The notes beneath the pieces are model-generated. The model was not told where the DNA came from. It saw only the letters and a program-made list of their open reading frames with translations, and did not search any database. Of a stretch of 64,000 nucleotides of DNA, positions 23,201 to 32,999 are shown one piece after another (the first letter of the stretch is position 1; each line of letters begins with the position of its first letter). This stretch comes from Patella vulgata (Eukaryota; Mollusca; Gastropoda; Patellidae). Location of the stretch: NCBI RefSeq assembly GCF_932274485.2, contig NC_065880.2, positions 89,339,730 through 89,403,729 of the forward strand. The letters run 5' to 3'. The position numbers were made by a program, and so were the translations under genes.

Positions 23201-23360
23201 TACAAATACTACGATAATCGTATAAAATACTTGATATATCTTGGTTTTTCAACTTCTGAAAATTTGAGATCGTAATTGAAAGAAGAAAAGACCAACCTGT
23301 ATTTTGATGGATACCAAAACAAAATAACACAACCAGTGGCCACAGACTTATAGATTTCAT
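20275..23360 (-). CDS. secreted Methyltransf_FA-PAN protein, paralogue 1 (three exons, 243 aa)
   Basis: Exons on the minus strand: 23360-23297, 21760-21347 and 20528-20275. Both introns are phase 1 with clean sites: donors GTTGGT and GTAAGT, acceptors ATCCTTTGTAG and TTTGTTTTTCAG. Exon lengths 64, 414 and 254 join to 732 bases ending in TAA. Exon 1 encodes a signal peptide (MKSISLWPLVVLFCFGIHQN). Exon 2 (residues ~22-159) is a farnesoic-acid-O-methyltransferase-like (Methyltransf_FA) domain: YLYRNFLDVSTVNHFTAKF, VYQIQITADYY, FSPFWFLWEMNQVEFGTG. Exon 3 (residues ~160-243) is PAN/apple-like (CAEACLKKKFCFAVNYRPDE). The domain name does not imply methyltransferase activity; these are usually extracellular recognition modules. 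Introns hold SINEs, a SINE-B tail and a MITE. Paralogue 2 lies at 38990-42688. Confidence 0.88.
20560..20925. other. intron 2 of paralogue 1, unannotated part
   Basis: Contains a G-rich stretch (about 20755-20785, GGAGGTGGGGGGTGGGGTGG). No exon, repeat copy or RNA gene recognised. Confidence 0.5.
20929..21186 (-). mobile_element. SINE family A, copy 3 (intronic)
   Basis: Minus-strand copy in intron 2 of paralogue 1, carrying the family core with an internal deletion (GGAGGGAACCCACGAGG instead of the full core) and a tRNA head. It ends in a C-rich run near 21181-21198. Same orientation as the host gene. Confidence 0.85.
21812..22128 (+). mobile_element. SINE-B tail joined to SINE family A, copy 4 (intronic)
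   Basis: A scrap of the SINE-B 3' end (GGAGCTGAACAGTAGGGCGTTAAA-like, 21812-21850) adjoins a plus-strand family A copy (about 21852-22128) with a shortened tRNA head and complete core, CT tail included. It lies in intron 1 of paralogue 1, opposite to the gene's direction. Confidence 0.8.
22140..22640. other. intron 1 of paralogue 1, unannotated part
   Basis: AT-rich with two overlapping ORFs of 79 and 65 codons (22294-22624) that show no domain; they run opposite to the host gene. No repeat copy seen. Confidence 0.45.
22643..22946. mobile_element. MITE M (MULE-type target duplication), copy 1
   Basis: A 282 bp element (22654-22935) flanked by a perfect 11 bp duplication GGGTTTTCCTC at 22643-22653 and 22936-22946. 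Inverted termini of about 40 bp start CAATCTGGTTAAAACACAGA at the left and (inverted) CAATCTGATTAAAATACAGA at the right, followed by a shared CGTTTCGTTTTTT block. Long TIRs with 9-11 bp duplications are typical of Mutator-like (MULE) elements. No coding capacity. Lies in intron 1 of paralogue 1. Confidence 0.92.
23033..23195 (-). mobile_element. SINE family A, copy 5 (tRNA head missing)
   Basis: Minus-strand copy with tail and core (GGAGGAAACCCGTGGACCCG) that breaks off after ACCCTACTCCTTGTCC, so the tRNA head is gone. It lies about 100 bp inside intron 1 of paralogue 1. Confidence 0.85.
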
Positions 23361-23574
23361 TTTCTTACTTCAACATCTAAAACTAACGACCAACTGATGA
23401 TAATTATCTCAGTAAATATGATCCAGGTCTGTTAAGTACTTTCCTAATCGATAAAGCAATTCAATTGAATTGGTGACGTTGCGAGTAAATGTTAATGTGC
23501 TAGCTGATTGTTCTGGGTTTTTTATCACCCAGGGGAGTAGCCACAGTGGCATGGTGAGTTAGGAGCTGGAGGTG

Positions 23575-23816
23575 GATAGAGAGAGATGGGGTTTAACATC
23601 CACTCGACAACAACTAGGTCATTTCGGGACTAACATATGGTTCCATTTTACTTCAATAATTCGTTTGCGCGTAGTGGTCTTTAGCAGTGGGAGGTAACCG
23701 AAGGATCCGGAGAAAACCCACGAGGTTGGACAGGCGACCATACTCCTTATCATGTACAACCGGGGAATCTAATGATACAGCGCGCACACGCTAACCATTC
23801 GGCCATCCAACCCCGG
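23575..23816 (-). mobile_element. SINE family A, copy 6
   Basis: Minus-strand copy upstream of paralogue 1, with tail, core (GAGAAAACCCACGAGGTTGG) and most of the tRNA head (CGCGCACACGCTAACCATTC). A short internal deletion removes the B-box region. Confidence 0.88.
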
Positions 23817-23829
23817 GATATCCCTGCAT

Positions 23830-24955
23830 GATTTCTCCTTGTCTGTGGTGTAGGTCAGAAGACCAAAAAAAAGCGTCTAATCTCTAAGTTGCAACAAAAA
23901 ACATTTCAAGCAAGCAAATTTCCATTTTTTTAAAACTCCCAAGGTTAGAATGAGCAAAATTTCAATTTGGAATTTTTTTTTTAAGCGTTTACAAACCAGT
24001 TTGGATAAAACTTTCAAAATAAGCACCACATGGCCTAGTTAATCGTTTGACATCAACATTTTACCAGATTGCAAAGTTTTGCTCTTTTAGGACGTCACTT
24101 AAAAAATATTCTAGGTCAGCCATCAATGATGAATTGCGAATGGTTTCCAGAACTGTATATGTAACCGCCACAAATGTGTTTTTCCATTATTCTAGCCCGC
24201 GAGTTAAGCAGCTTCAAAGTTTTCCAATGGTTTTGTAACCGAAATCCCACTCTATGCCGACCTGAACCCAACCATCGAATTAGTTTGTTGCAGCTGCATT
24301 CACAAATAATAATCGATGCTAGAAATATTTCCCACAAAGCAAAGTGGCCCCAGACAAACTGTTTTAATCCAATTCAGTACAAATTCGTGACATTCAATTA
24401 AAACTGTCCCTAAAGCTATACACATCGGACTCACCAGGGAGGAAAGCTGGACCAAGGACACACGAGCAGTTTTCCCAACAACCAAGCTCTTCAACACACA
24501 GATCCCCACTTCTTCCCGATTCCGATTAGACAATCCGATCGCCTAACAAAATAACAACAGCGACAACCAATTCATCTCCACTGTACCTTCACCTGACGCC
24601 ATCCACTGGAGCCCAGACAGGGCCAGAAAGATCACCAACTGCTGGATGTGGAATTTAAACTAGAATCAGGGAAAAAGGAATGAAAAGCCGTCTTCAGGAC
24701 AGTCAATTTGAACGAAAGGATTCCCAGCCTCCTAGAACTTAGCATACTTGACAAACGCCTCAAGTTTATTCCAACCCACACGATAACATCCACAGACCCC
24801 ATTTGTCAGACAACCGATCGCTGTCAAAGAAATCTTTACTCTGCTGGTGGATATTTTATGTCCCCGAGGCTACCTGAAACCCAGTAGGTTTATAGTTACA
24901 TGTTAAGTACAAATAACCAATATAAACGACTGGGAGGCAGTTTCAGGGTATAAAA
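23830..24955. other. mostly unassigned; possible second Penelope scrap
   Basis: Short ORFs on both strands (60-77 codons) without domains. On the plus strand near 24735-24800 a stretch reads LSILDKRLKFIPTHTITST. It resembles the 'LLxxGLKFIPTP' block near the start of Penelope-type reverse transcriptases, but it is too short to call. Nothing else recognised. Confidence 0.3.
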
Positions 24956-24959
24956 CTGC

Positions 24960-27900
24960 TACGATACCCCCAAGGGCACGGGGGTTATCGGTGATATATC
25001 CCAAGATACTAGTAATAGTATGGGAGATATTCTTCGTTCAGGTGCCTGTAATGTTTTAAATTCCTCGGATACTTCATTAATCTCAACCCAACCGTGTTCT
25101 GTCAAACTAACTGATATTTTGCATTTTTCACCAGATCAATATAATTGTTATATTTCTAAATGTATGTCTAATAATTGTAAAACCCTGTCCTATTTTGAAT
25201 AGTAATAATTTGTTTACAAGTTCATTAACTAAGAAAACATATTGTACACGTGGGTTTGAGAAACTAAATTGTAAAACCTCCAATATTATCTACCGTATAG
25301 AATGTACACTCTGCGGACGGGTTTATGTTGGCGAAATTAAAGGACCTGTACATTTACGCATTAACCGTCATCGTCACAATATTAATAAGGGTAGTAACCA
25401 GATTCTTTATAGACATTTTAACCAACCTGGCCACTCTATACTATCAATGGAGATGTCTATATTAGAGAATATTTACCACCATTTCGAGTACTCCCTTTCG
25501 CAGAAGCCGAGGGGAATATTGGATACGTACATTAGGTACTTCCACCCCTTACGGGGGCAATGACAATGTAGCTAGTATTGGAAATTTGTCTAGCCCTGCG
25601 TGTAGCAATGTTAATGTCATGACGTTATTCCCATTGTTTTTGTCGAAAACGTAGTCATGGACATCGTCGCTACACACCACCCAAGCTCAGCACTATTTCA
25701 CTTGATGCCCTTTTGGAAATTATCCAAGAACTACTAGGGCCACCATATCCGTACTAAATTATATTCGATTTCCACTTACTATTTTGAAATTACTTAAATC
25801 TGAATGTTTGGATTCAAATTGTACGGATCCTGCATCCACTGAACACAGGGTTGTATCCATTGTTCTTGACATTGCCCACCGTCGTTTGGACATTGCGACT
25901 GAGCCTGATGTGTCTAACACCACCAACAGTTCATTTCTAAAACTGAAATTTGCTAATAAAGGCATTCATGCTGTCGGGTTAAGCCAAATATAACACCATA
26001 AGCAAGTCACAGCACACATCCCTCCTTACTTCAAAACTGTTACTATTCCTAGGATTTCTTATACGTACACTAAACTCATTGCATCCAAAATATTTAATTA
26101 CGAAAACGCATTATCTAACATCAATGCAAAAGAATTATATGATAACCCTCTACCCTGTTCTTGCTCTACGTCGTCCTTCATTTACCAACCAGCTGAACAT
26201 GTAGTCACTGCTGATTTGAACATAGTCCAGAATAATAAGTTACGTGAGATTTTGTCTAAAGTACCCAAATACCGGGAACCGCAACCATTTTCATGGGATC
26301 AACATTTCAAACTTATTATGGATGCCGTAGAGGACTACGCTAGATCATGGGCCAAGAGGGAAGATGTTATCTCTGATACTCTCTTAGATTGGACTAAGTC
26401 TATCAGTCGTGTACTTAAACGATGAATTTACATGTAACGTTTGTTAGTTGACACTAGGCCTAAATCTATTTTCAATGATGTTAGCATTGTTGAAAATCTC
26501 AACGCCTTAATTACATGACAACTACGTCATTGTTCCGGCTGACAAAGCGTCCAGTAACATAGTGTTTATATGTAAACGATATTATGACTGCCTGTTCAAA
26601 GAACTTAATTTCGGGAAATCAATCGACAGTGCTACGTATAAACGATCTACTCTTAGTAAGGATGAAATTATATCCAATCACAAATCTGTACTCACTTCAT
26701 TTGGTAGTCCATGTGGAGATACCTATACAGATCTGCCCTTGTTATATTGAATACCTAAACTACATAAAAGTCCCCACAAGCAACGTTTTATAGCAGGTTC
26801 ATCCCGTTGTTCCACAAAACCACTTTCAAAAGTATTGACTTCTATACTAACGGCAGTGAAAGAGGGTATTCAAAAATTCTGTGACAAAATATACTCTCGT
26901 AGTGGTTTTAATCAAATGTGGGTATTAAAAAATTCCAAATAATTACTTGATGGTTTGCAATCTAGATCACTTGCTTCAGTCTCATCTATAAAAACGTTTG
27001 ACTTTTCTACTTTGTACACTAAAATTCCCCATAGTAAATTAAAAGCTCGGTTAAAAGACATTATTCACAGTGTCTTTTCATCTAAATCGGGAAATGTTAG
27101 ATATCAATATTTAGTTGTTAATTACAATTCCACATATATATTTTGTTAAGAACCATGGTGATTCTAAAAATAAATTCACCGGCAACAAGATAATTCAGAT
27201 GTTGTATTTTTGACTTGATAATATCTTTGTTGAATTTGGAGGGGAAATTTATCAGCAAGTGGTAGGTATCCCCATGGGCACCAACTGTGCACCTTTGCTT
27301 GCTGATTTGTTTCTCTATTCCTACGAAGCCGATTACAGGCACCCGTAAAATCAAATAAACGATTAGCCAGACATTTTAATTTCACTTATCGATATATCGA
27401 TGATGTTCTATCACTGAATAACCCCAAATTTAGTGATTATGTAGAATTCATTTATCCTGATGAGCTCGAAATTAAAAACACTACTGACAGCGACAATTAC
27501 GCTTCCTACTTGGATCTGCGTCTCGATTTTGACAATTATCATAAACTGAGTGTTAAATTGTACGATAAACGTGATGACTTTGACTTTCCGATTGTTAACT
27601 TTCTATTTTTAGTAGTAACAGTCCAATATCACCAGCTTATGGAGTGTTTGTGTCCCAGCTAATTCGTTACGCGAGAGCTTGTTCCTTCTATTCTGAATTT
27701 TTAAGTAGATCGAGGCATTTGTCATCTAAGCTTCAACTACAGGGATACTTGCGAACTAAACTTATTAAAACCTTTAAACAAATTTATGGCCGTCATATTG
27801 ACTTGATTGGTAAATATAACATGCCCCTCTTGGCTATTATTCTAGATATATTTAATTGACGCGTATATGATAATGTCTGTCTACTACATCGTTAACACTG

Positions 27901-28585
27901 TTCATCACGTGCATTTTGCACACCGATAGTCCATTGGCCAATCACGCTATTTTACCGAGAGTTCGTCTTAATTTATAGTTTGGATGCAGTTCAGCCCCCC
28001 CCCCCCCCTGCTCAGCTACATAAATTCTTTTTTAAAACAACCGTTTTTATGAGAAAAGTGTCATAATTGTGCTTTGTCCTTTATCGTCAGATGGTGCGAC
28101 AGGATGGGCACTCAAAACGCGAGATAATGATATAGACATATGTGACATCACAATTAATGCTTTGCATCAATAAAATTGAATCACAATGTTATCGTATTAA
28201 TTCATGATAAAAATTGACATCAAACAGGATGTTGGATTTCTCTGTTTAAAAAGATCAATGTGTATGTATATACGCCAAAATGACGATAGAGACCATGTAT
28301 TTCTCAAAAAATTTCAAACCGGGGGTGGGGGGGATACATTTTCTCAGGAACCTGGCAAACCCCCTCCTGCAAAAATTCCTGGATCCGCCCCTGCTGAGTT
28401 ATGGCGGGTGTGGCGCCAGGCAGGGTAAGCTTATTCTTCCGGACACCCGTTACCACTGTTTGTCGTGTATTTTGTACACGGTGAACAGTCCATATGCTGA
28501 TTACACTATTTTGCCCTATATCGTTTTTTAGGTCTTCGAATTTTGTCTAATGGTTTGGATTGTTCGTACATGGTTTTATTTTATT
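24960..28585 (+). mobile_element. Penelope-like retroelement with GIY-YIG before RT (Naiad-type order), degraded
   Basis: The plus-strand coding region runs from about 25020 to 27859 and is broken by several frame breaks. First part: a Cys-rich segment (SNNCKTLSYF), then a GIY-YIG-like endonuclease at 25195-25560 (NIIYRIECTLCGRVYVGEIK, LRINRHRHNI). Middle: DIAHRRLDIA and KLKFANKGIHAVGL blocks typical of these proteins. Then the reverse transcriptase (IPKLHKSPHKQRFIAGSSR, FDFSTLYTKIPHSKL, VVGIPMGTNCAPLLADLFLY, YRYIDDVLSL). Canonical Penelope elements carry GIY-YIG after the RT; the reverse order here matches the Naiad/Chlamys clades described with permuted domains. A 3' region (27860-28585), also present at 19574 and 33949, is interrupted by a hAT-like insertion. 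Confidence 0.8.
27992..28393. mobile_element. hAT-like non-autonomous element inside the Penelope 3' region
   Basis: The right end reads CCTGGATCCGCCCCTG, the inverse of the CAGGGGCGGATCCAGG terminus found on many hAT elements. The left end starts CAG followed by a long C run that has blurred the terminus. The interruption is defined by comparison with uninterrupted copies near 19785 and 34150, where GGATGCAG is followed at once by CCAT(G/A)GCGGGTGTGG. The 8 bp target duplication is not clear. No transposase. Confidence 0.65.
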
Positions 28586-28674
28586 GACTTATTTTTGTAA
28601 AAAACAAACCCGACAGAGGTAAAAAAAAATAATCTGAGAGACAAAAAAGTATTTTAAATTAAGAAAATGGACAA

Positions 28675-29291
28675 CCGTAGATCCTATTTTTTCTCGTTTT
28701 TATAGTTCAAAATTTCGATTTACTTGTCTTTACTACACTAGGATCTGGAAGAGTTGTTATATAACCCGCGCTCCTATTGATGTGAGGGATTAGCCAATGA
28801 AACGGTCGGTTACGACAAATTTTTGGCGAGAGTTGCATGGAACTGTGGTACTGGGTAACCTACTAGAAGCATCAACGCTGATTGGTTAATCTTATGTCTA
28901 ACATAGGGTCAAAAGCCGCTATTCTGACCCCTAGAGCGACCTCTCGTTACAACTTGTCAGATCTTCATGTAGTAGAGGCCATCGATTTTAATCAGAGAGA
29001 AAGAGAGAGAGAAATGAGGTTTAACGTCCACTCGACACAAACTAGGTCATTTCGGGACTAACATATGGTTTAATTTTATTTCAATAATTTGCATGCGCGT
29101 AGGGGTCTTTAGAAGTGGGAGGAAACCGGAGGATCCGGAGAAAAACCAACGAGGCTGGACAGGCGACCCTACTCCTTGTCACGTACAACCGGGGATTCGA
29201 AACCACGCCAGTCGACTCAATGACAGACTTTATGATACAGCGCGCGCACGCTAACCATTCAGCCATCCAACCCCCCGATTTTAATCTGATT
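28675..29291. mobile_element. MITE M, copy 2, carrying a nested SINE
   Basis: Matches MITE M copy 1 through TAGATCCTATTTTTTCTCGT, TTGTCTTTACTACACTAGGA, GTGAGGGATTAGCCAATGAA and GAGGCCATCGATTTTAATC, with extra internal sequence (GACCCCTAGAGCGACCTCTC) also seen in inverted form in copy 4. A SINE sits in the right end, which also lacks part of the inverted terminus. No outer target duplication could be fixed. Confidence 0.8.
28983..29286 (-). mobile_element. SINE family A, copy 7 (nested in MITE M)
   Basis: Full minus-strand SINE (28994-29275) flanked by a perfect 11 bp duplication CGATTTTAATC (28983-28993 and 29276-29286). That 11-mer belongs to the MITE's right end, so the SINE arrived after the MITE. 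Confidence 0.93.
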
Positions 29292-29420
29292 ATATTTAAA
29301 TGGCACAGTAAGTAGCATCAGATATTGTTTATGGCCCGCTCTCCAGGTACAGGGCCGGCGGAAGCAATTCTTGATGGGGGGGGGGGGGACTACAATCCTA
29401 GGTCCTTAGGCGAGGGGGGT

Positions 29421-29482
29421 GGGGTGGATGGCTGAATGGTTAGCGTGCGCGCGCTGTATCATAAAGTCTGTCATTGAGTCGG
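29421..29482 (+). mobile_element. SINE family A head fragment
   Basis: Only the tRNA head is present (GGATGGCTGAATGGTTAGCG, CGCGCTGTATCATAAAGTCT, CATTGAGTCGG); the match stops before the B box. It follows a G-rich run and is probably a 3'-truncated copy. Confidence 0.8.
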
Positions 29483-29703
29483 CGAAAATGTCGGTCTAAT
29501 ACAAAAGTAATGGGACGACTCATATGTAAGTGTTGCGCGGAAAAAAAGTTGCTTGAGAGGAACTCTTTCACTGGCGTTTTTTCTCGCGTGAAGTATGCGG
29601 ATGTTTACATTCCTGCATACAAAAACGGGTTCTCTTCCACTAAGTCTAACAAAATCTCTTGGTGCTGCAAATTCGGCTTGCAAATGTACAGAAAAATCCC
29701 CAC

Positions 29704-29896
29704 ATTAGCATCTTTTCACTGAAGGAAAAACGTAATACTGTCATAAATAGTAAAAATATAGGACAAACGTACAGTGAAAATATTTATTGTGCTTTTCTTA
29801 GCATCTTTTCACTGAAGGAAAAACGTACATACTGTCATAAATAGTAAAAATATAGGACAAACGTACAGTGAAAATAATTATTGTGCTTTTCTTTCA
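29704..29896. repeat. tandem duplication, 2 x ~96 bp
   Basis: The block from AGCATCTTTTCACTGAAGGA to TATTGTGCTTTTCTT appears twice in succession with only a few differences (an added CAT in the second unit, ATTTATT against AATTATT). Confidence 0.88.
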
Positions 29897-29989
29897 ATGT
29901 TTGGTTTCACAAAATATTGAAAATTCATAACATCTCTGATTCCTTTGAAAAAAAATAGAGTTACCTCCCATGCCCAGCATTGATAATGA

Positions 29990-30300
29990 CACATACAAAG
30001 CATATAGCTGCGACAGTTATGGGCTTTCATACAAATGAGATCCGGCAGAACGCAAATGTAACATGTAATGAGGGAAATGTGAAATGCAGACACGACCCCC
30101 CCCTCCCCAGGCTTTTCCAATCAAACATTCGTCATTTGACACATTAAATTTAACGTTTTAAATTTAAATAAGGCCTTGGAGGTCTGTTGACTTTATCATT
30201 ACCGGTATTAGGAATTTGTGCATTGTAGTTTATACCTATAATCAATGGAAAAGACATTTTAGCAGAGCATTTAGTATTGGCAGCGATACCCTTCCATAGA
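29990..30300 (+). repeat. interspersed repeat R3, copy 1 (partial)
   Basis: Shares AAATGAGATCCGGCAGAACG, CGCAAATGTAACATGTAATG, TTTGACACATTAAATTTAAC and GACATTTTAGCAGAGCATTT with 52620-53350 (plus) and 50695-51080 (minus). It carries the uninterrupted sequence GCATTTAGTATTGGCAGCGA, the empty counterpart of the TTAA site into which MITE T1 inserted at 52982. Confidence 0.75.
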
Positions 30301-31040
30301 ATGTTTCATTATTTTGAGAAAACAAATAATTAATCAACGTTTTCCTATTATCTCTTTTCAACGGGTCTTATTTATATTTATCTAATCTGCTACTTATATG
30401 ATGTAATGAGTACAACTGTATTTTTGTGACTTGTAGAAAGAGACTAAGCTGACAAATCGACATCTCGATGTTACGACAAAAATAACACGATGTAACAACT
30501 GAGTAAAGTGTCGTGTGATTGCGTCAATACTGTCGTGATGTCGCCTTATGAAAAGGGCGAGATTTAATATGGCCACTATCAGCCTCCATACGAACGGACC
30601 GATTTTCCTTTCCCCGAACATATGGCGGTAGCGCCCGACAAATGGACTTTACATAACTCTAATAGATAGCGCCCGATCGACAAGAAGAGCCCAGTGGTAC
30701 AAATTTTTTACATCTGCTGTTTTGAGTTTGAGAACTAAACACATTGAATCAAAATCAGAATTGTGTGATTTTCTGAAACTCTGAACTCTGGATGGGAATT
30801 ACATCACCACACCCAATGGCCAGTAAAAGTCCCGGATAATTTCTATTTTTGTCCATCATTTAGTCACTGCCCGAAAAATTTAATGATCGTCCGAAAAACA
30901 TTATTAGCAAATTTGTCTCAATTAAACAATCTTACCAGAAGTTATATTTTGAATTTTAAACGGGTCCATTCTTATGCCTGTTTATTCCAATGATAAACTA
31001 TTCGATTGGGAACCGGCACAGTCAATGGTTTACAAAAACA
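30301..31040. other. no gene recognised
   Basis: AT-rich DNA; the longest ORF is 75 codons (30394-30621, minus) with no domain. No repeat shared within the window. Confidence 0.45.
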
Positions 31041-31042
31041 TT

Positions 31043-31580
31043 CGAGGTATCACGGTCACACCATTTGTGAAATTTAAACTTAACCGAAAAAAAAAATTAT
31101 GAATTTTTAATTGGGATATACATGTGTGTTGAGGTGTCACGGTCACACCATTTGTGAAATTTAAATTTAATCCGAAAAAAAAATCATGATTTTTTAATTG
31201 GGATATACATGTGTGTTGAGGTGTCACGGTCACACCATTTGTGAAATTTAAACTTAAACCGAAAAAAAATCGTGAATTTTTAATTGGGATATACATGAGT
31301 GTTGAGGTGTCACGGTCACACCATTAGTGAAATTTAAACTTAAACCGAAAAAAAATCGTGAATTTTTAATTGGGATATACATGTGTGTTGAGGTGTCACG
31401 GTCACACCATTTGTGAAATTTAAACTTAAACCGAAAAAAAATCATGAATTCTTAATTTGGATATACATGTATGTTGTGGTGTCACGGTCACACCATTTGT
31501 CAAATTTAAACTTACCCCCCCCCCCCCAAAAAAAAAATCATGAATTTTCAGTTGGGATATACATGTATCTTGAGGTGCGA
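31043..31580. repeat. minisatellite, ~86 bp x 6
   Basis: Six head-to-tail units begin GAGGTGTCACGGTCACACCA, continue TTTGTGAAATTTAAACTTAA and an A-rich run, and end TTAATTGGGATATACATGTG. Unit starts lie near 31045, 31131, 31218, 31304, 31389 and 31475. Units differ by scattered substitutions and homopolymer length; the last has a C run replacing part of the unit. ORFs of 63-88 codons on the minus strand merely read the repeat in different frames. Confidence 0.92.
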
Positions 31581-32285
31581 TGATGAACATCCAGATTTGT
31601 AAAGAAGAAGTAACCTGGGCCGTGGGATGAGTCCAGATATTCACAGGATGGATGGAGACACGACGCAAGGAATTATTTAGCAGATTATCATTACAATAAG
31701 CTTACCCAATCTCATTACTTGGTTTTTACTTGTCAAACCTTACTTCGACGGGCGCGTGTCCTGGTGGGGATGGAGGGTTGGTGTCAAGGGCTTTTTTTCT
31801 CTCCTACATTCATGCCCATAACGGACGAAGTATTGCCGCCGTTGTGGCGCACTCTACTGTAATCATATACATGTATGCACACAAATAAATATTGCGCAGA
31901 ATTATTGTCTCGAATCTTATGATTTGATCAAATTCCGGGTTGCCCCCCCCCCTCCCCTCCATCCTCCCCCCAGCCCGACTTAACGCAAAACTTAACTCCA
32001 AACTTGACGTTGTCTCCACTTTGGACCCCTCGCTGCTCAATCTCCTGCTGCATACGGCCGTCTCATTAAGCACGAATTCTGTCCCTTTTTACACCCAGTA
32101 CACCAAACCTCAGAAATCCAGTACAAATAAGTTTTTTTTTTATAACAGATTATCGTTACAATTTACTTACCCAAACCTGTTACTTACTTCAACTACAAGT
32201 TGCATACGACTGTCTTACCTCTATACGCGAGTTCTCCCCTTTTTATACCCATGCAATTATCTCATTTATATGCAAGCAGGGTTCT
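31581..32285. other. no gene; loose internal duplication
   Basis: CAGATTATCATTACAATAAGCTTACCC (near 31680; shown here only for location) recurs loosely near 32146 as CAGATTATCGTTACAATTTA. A stretch near 32090-32130 (ACACCAAACCTCAGAAATCC) resembles 44960-44985. These suggest an unnamed dispersed repeat. The 122-codon plus ORF (31940-32308) crosses it and shows no domain. Confidence 0.4.
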
Positions 32286-32289
32286 GTCT

Positions 32290-32700
32290 GTTTAGTAACT
32301 ACCGTTGATGAGAAGTTTCTGCTTTCTTTTGGTTAAGTATGATTTGAAACAATTAAACACTGTTCCTTTTAAACCTATTTCGCTCCGACGTGTATTGAGG
32401 AGGTCAGCTGTGTCCAAGGTATCGAACGCTGCCGACAGGTCTAAGAGTACCAGAACAACAGCTTTCTGTTTGTCAACCTCAACATATACATCATTGACAA
32501 TTTTGATGATTGCTGTTCCAGTGCTGTGGTATGGCTTGTAACCACTTTGGTAAGGGTTTTCTAGTATGTTGACGAGGATATGACCATTCAACTGGAGAAA
32601 CACACATTTTTTCAAAAGTTTGACATGTAGCTCAAGGTGCTGACAGACCTGTAGGTTTTGAGACAGTTACGATTCAGTGTGGCGTGTTTGGTTACACATT
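32290..32700 (-). mobile_element. LINE remnant with reverse-transcriptase blocks
   Basis: On the minus strand a 107-codon ORF (32615-32292) contains ENPYQSGYKPYHSTGTAIIK and VVLVLLDLSAAFDTLDTADL. These are the 'QSGYRxxHST' and 'LLDLSAAFDTVDH' RT blocks common in CR1/L2-type LINEs. Just upstream another frame reads LNRNCLKTYRSVSTLSYMS ('LKNYRPVSNLSFLSK'), so there is at least one frameshift. Truncated at both ends. The first catalytic Asp is visible; the YADD block is absent. Confidence 0.8.
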
Positions 32701-32849
32701 GCCTGATTGTAGACACTGACTGTCACATATACATACCAGCTTAAAGGATGGAGGAGTTAATGATTGCTAGCAGACTTTGAATAAACACATCGATATGGTT
32801 CTTTAGTAACCATGTAGCCAATGGATCTAGGTTACAAGATATAGAGGAT

Positions 32850-32998
32850 ATTTGTCGTTTTAGAGTGAATAACATATTATATTTCATCGAGAAGCAAGAA
32901 AACTTATATTTTCACGAATGCGTAGCATGACTGAAAATATAAACGTTTTCTTGCTTAGAGATGAAATAAAATATGTTATTCACGACAAAACGACAAAT
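32850..32998. mobile_element. foldback element, ~150 bp
   Basis: The left arm ATTTGTCGTTTTAGAGTGAA (then CATATTATATTTCATCGAGA) pairs with the right arm TTATTCACGACAAAACGACA, with an inner AAGCAAGAAAAC/GTTTTCTTGCTT pair. The loop is about 25-30 bp. A small second hairpin CAGTGAAATAACACTTTTAT (with TTTCACTG) lies just outside at 33050-33079. No coding capacity. Confidence 0.8.
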
Positions 32999-32999
32999 G

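Noticed and set aside
24870-24995. Possible hammerhead ribozyme at the 5' side of the Penelope element
   Set aside because: I could not find the required CTGANGA and GAAA core pair in the right arrangement.
31030-31668. Minus-strand ORFs repeating a CISQLKNHDFFFGL-type peptide
   Set aside because: They read the 86 bp minisatellite in shifting frames; the unit is not a multiple of three.
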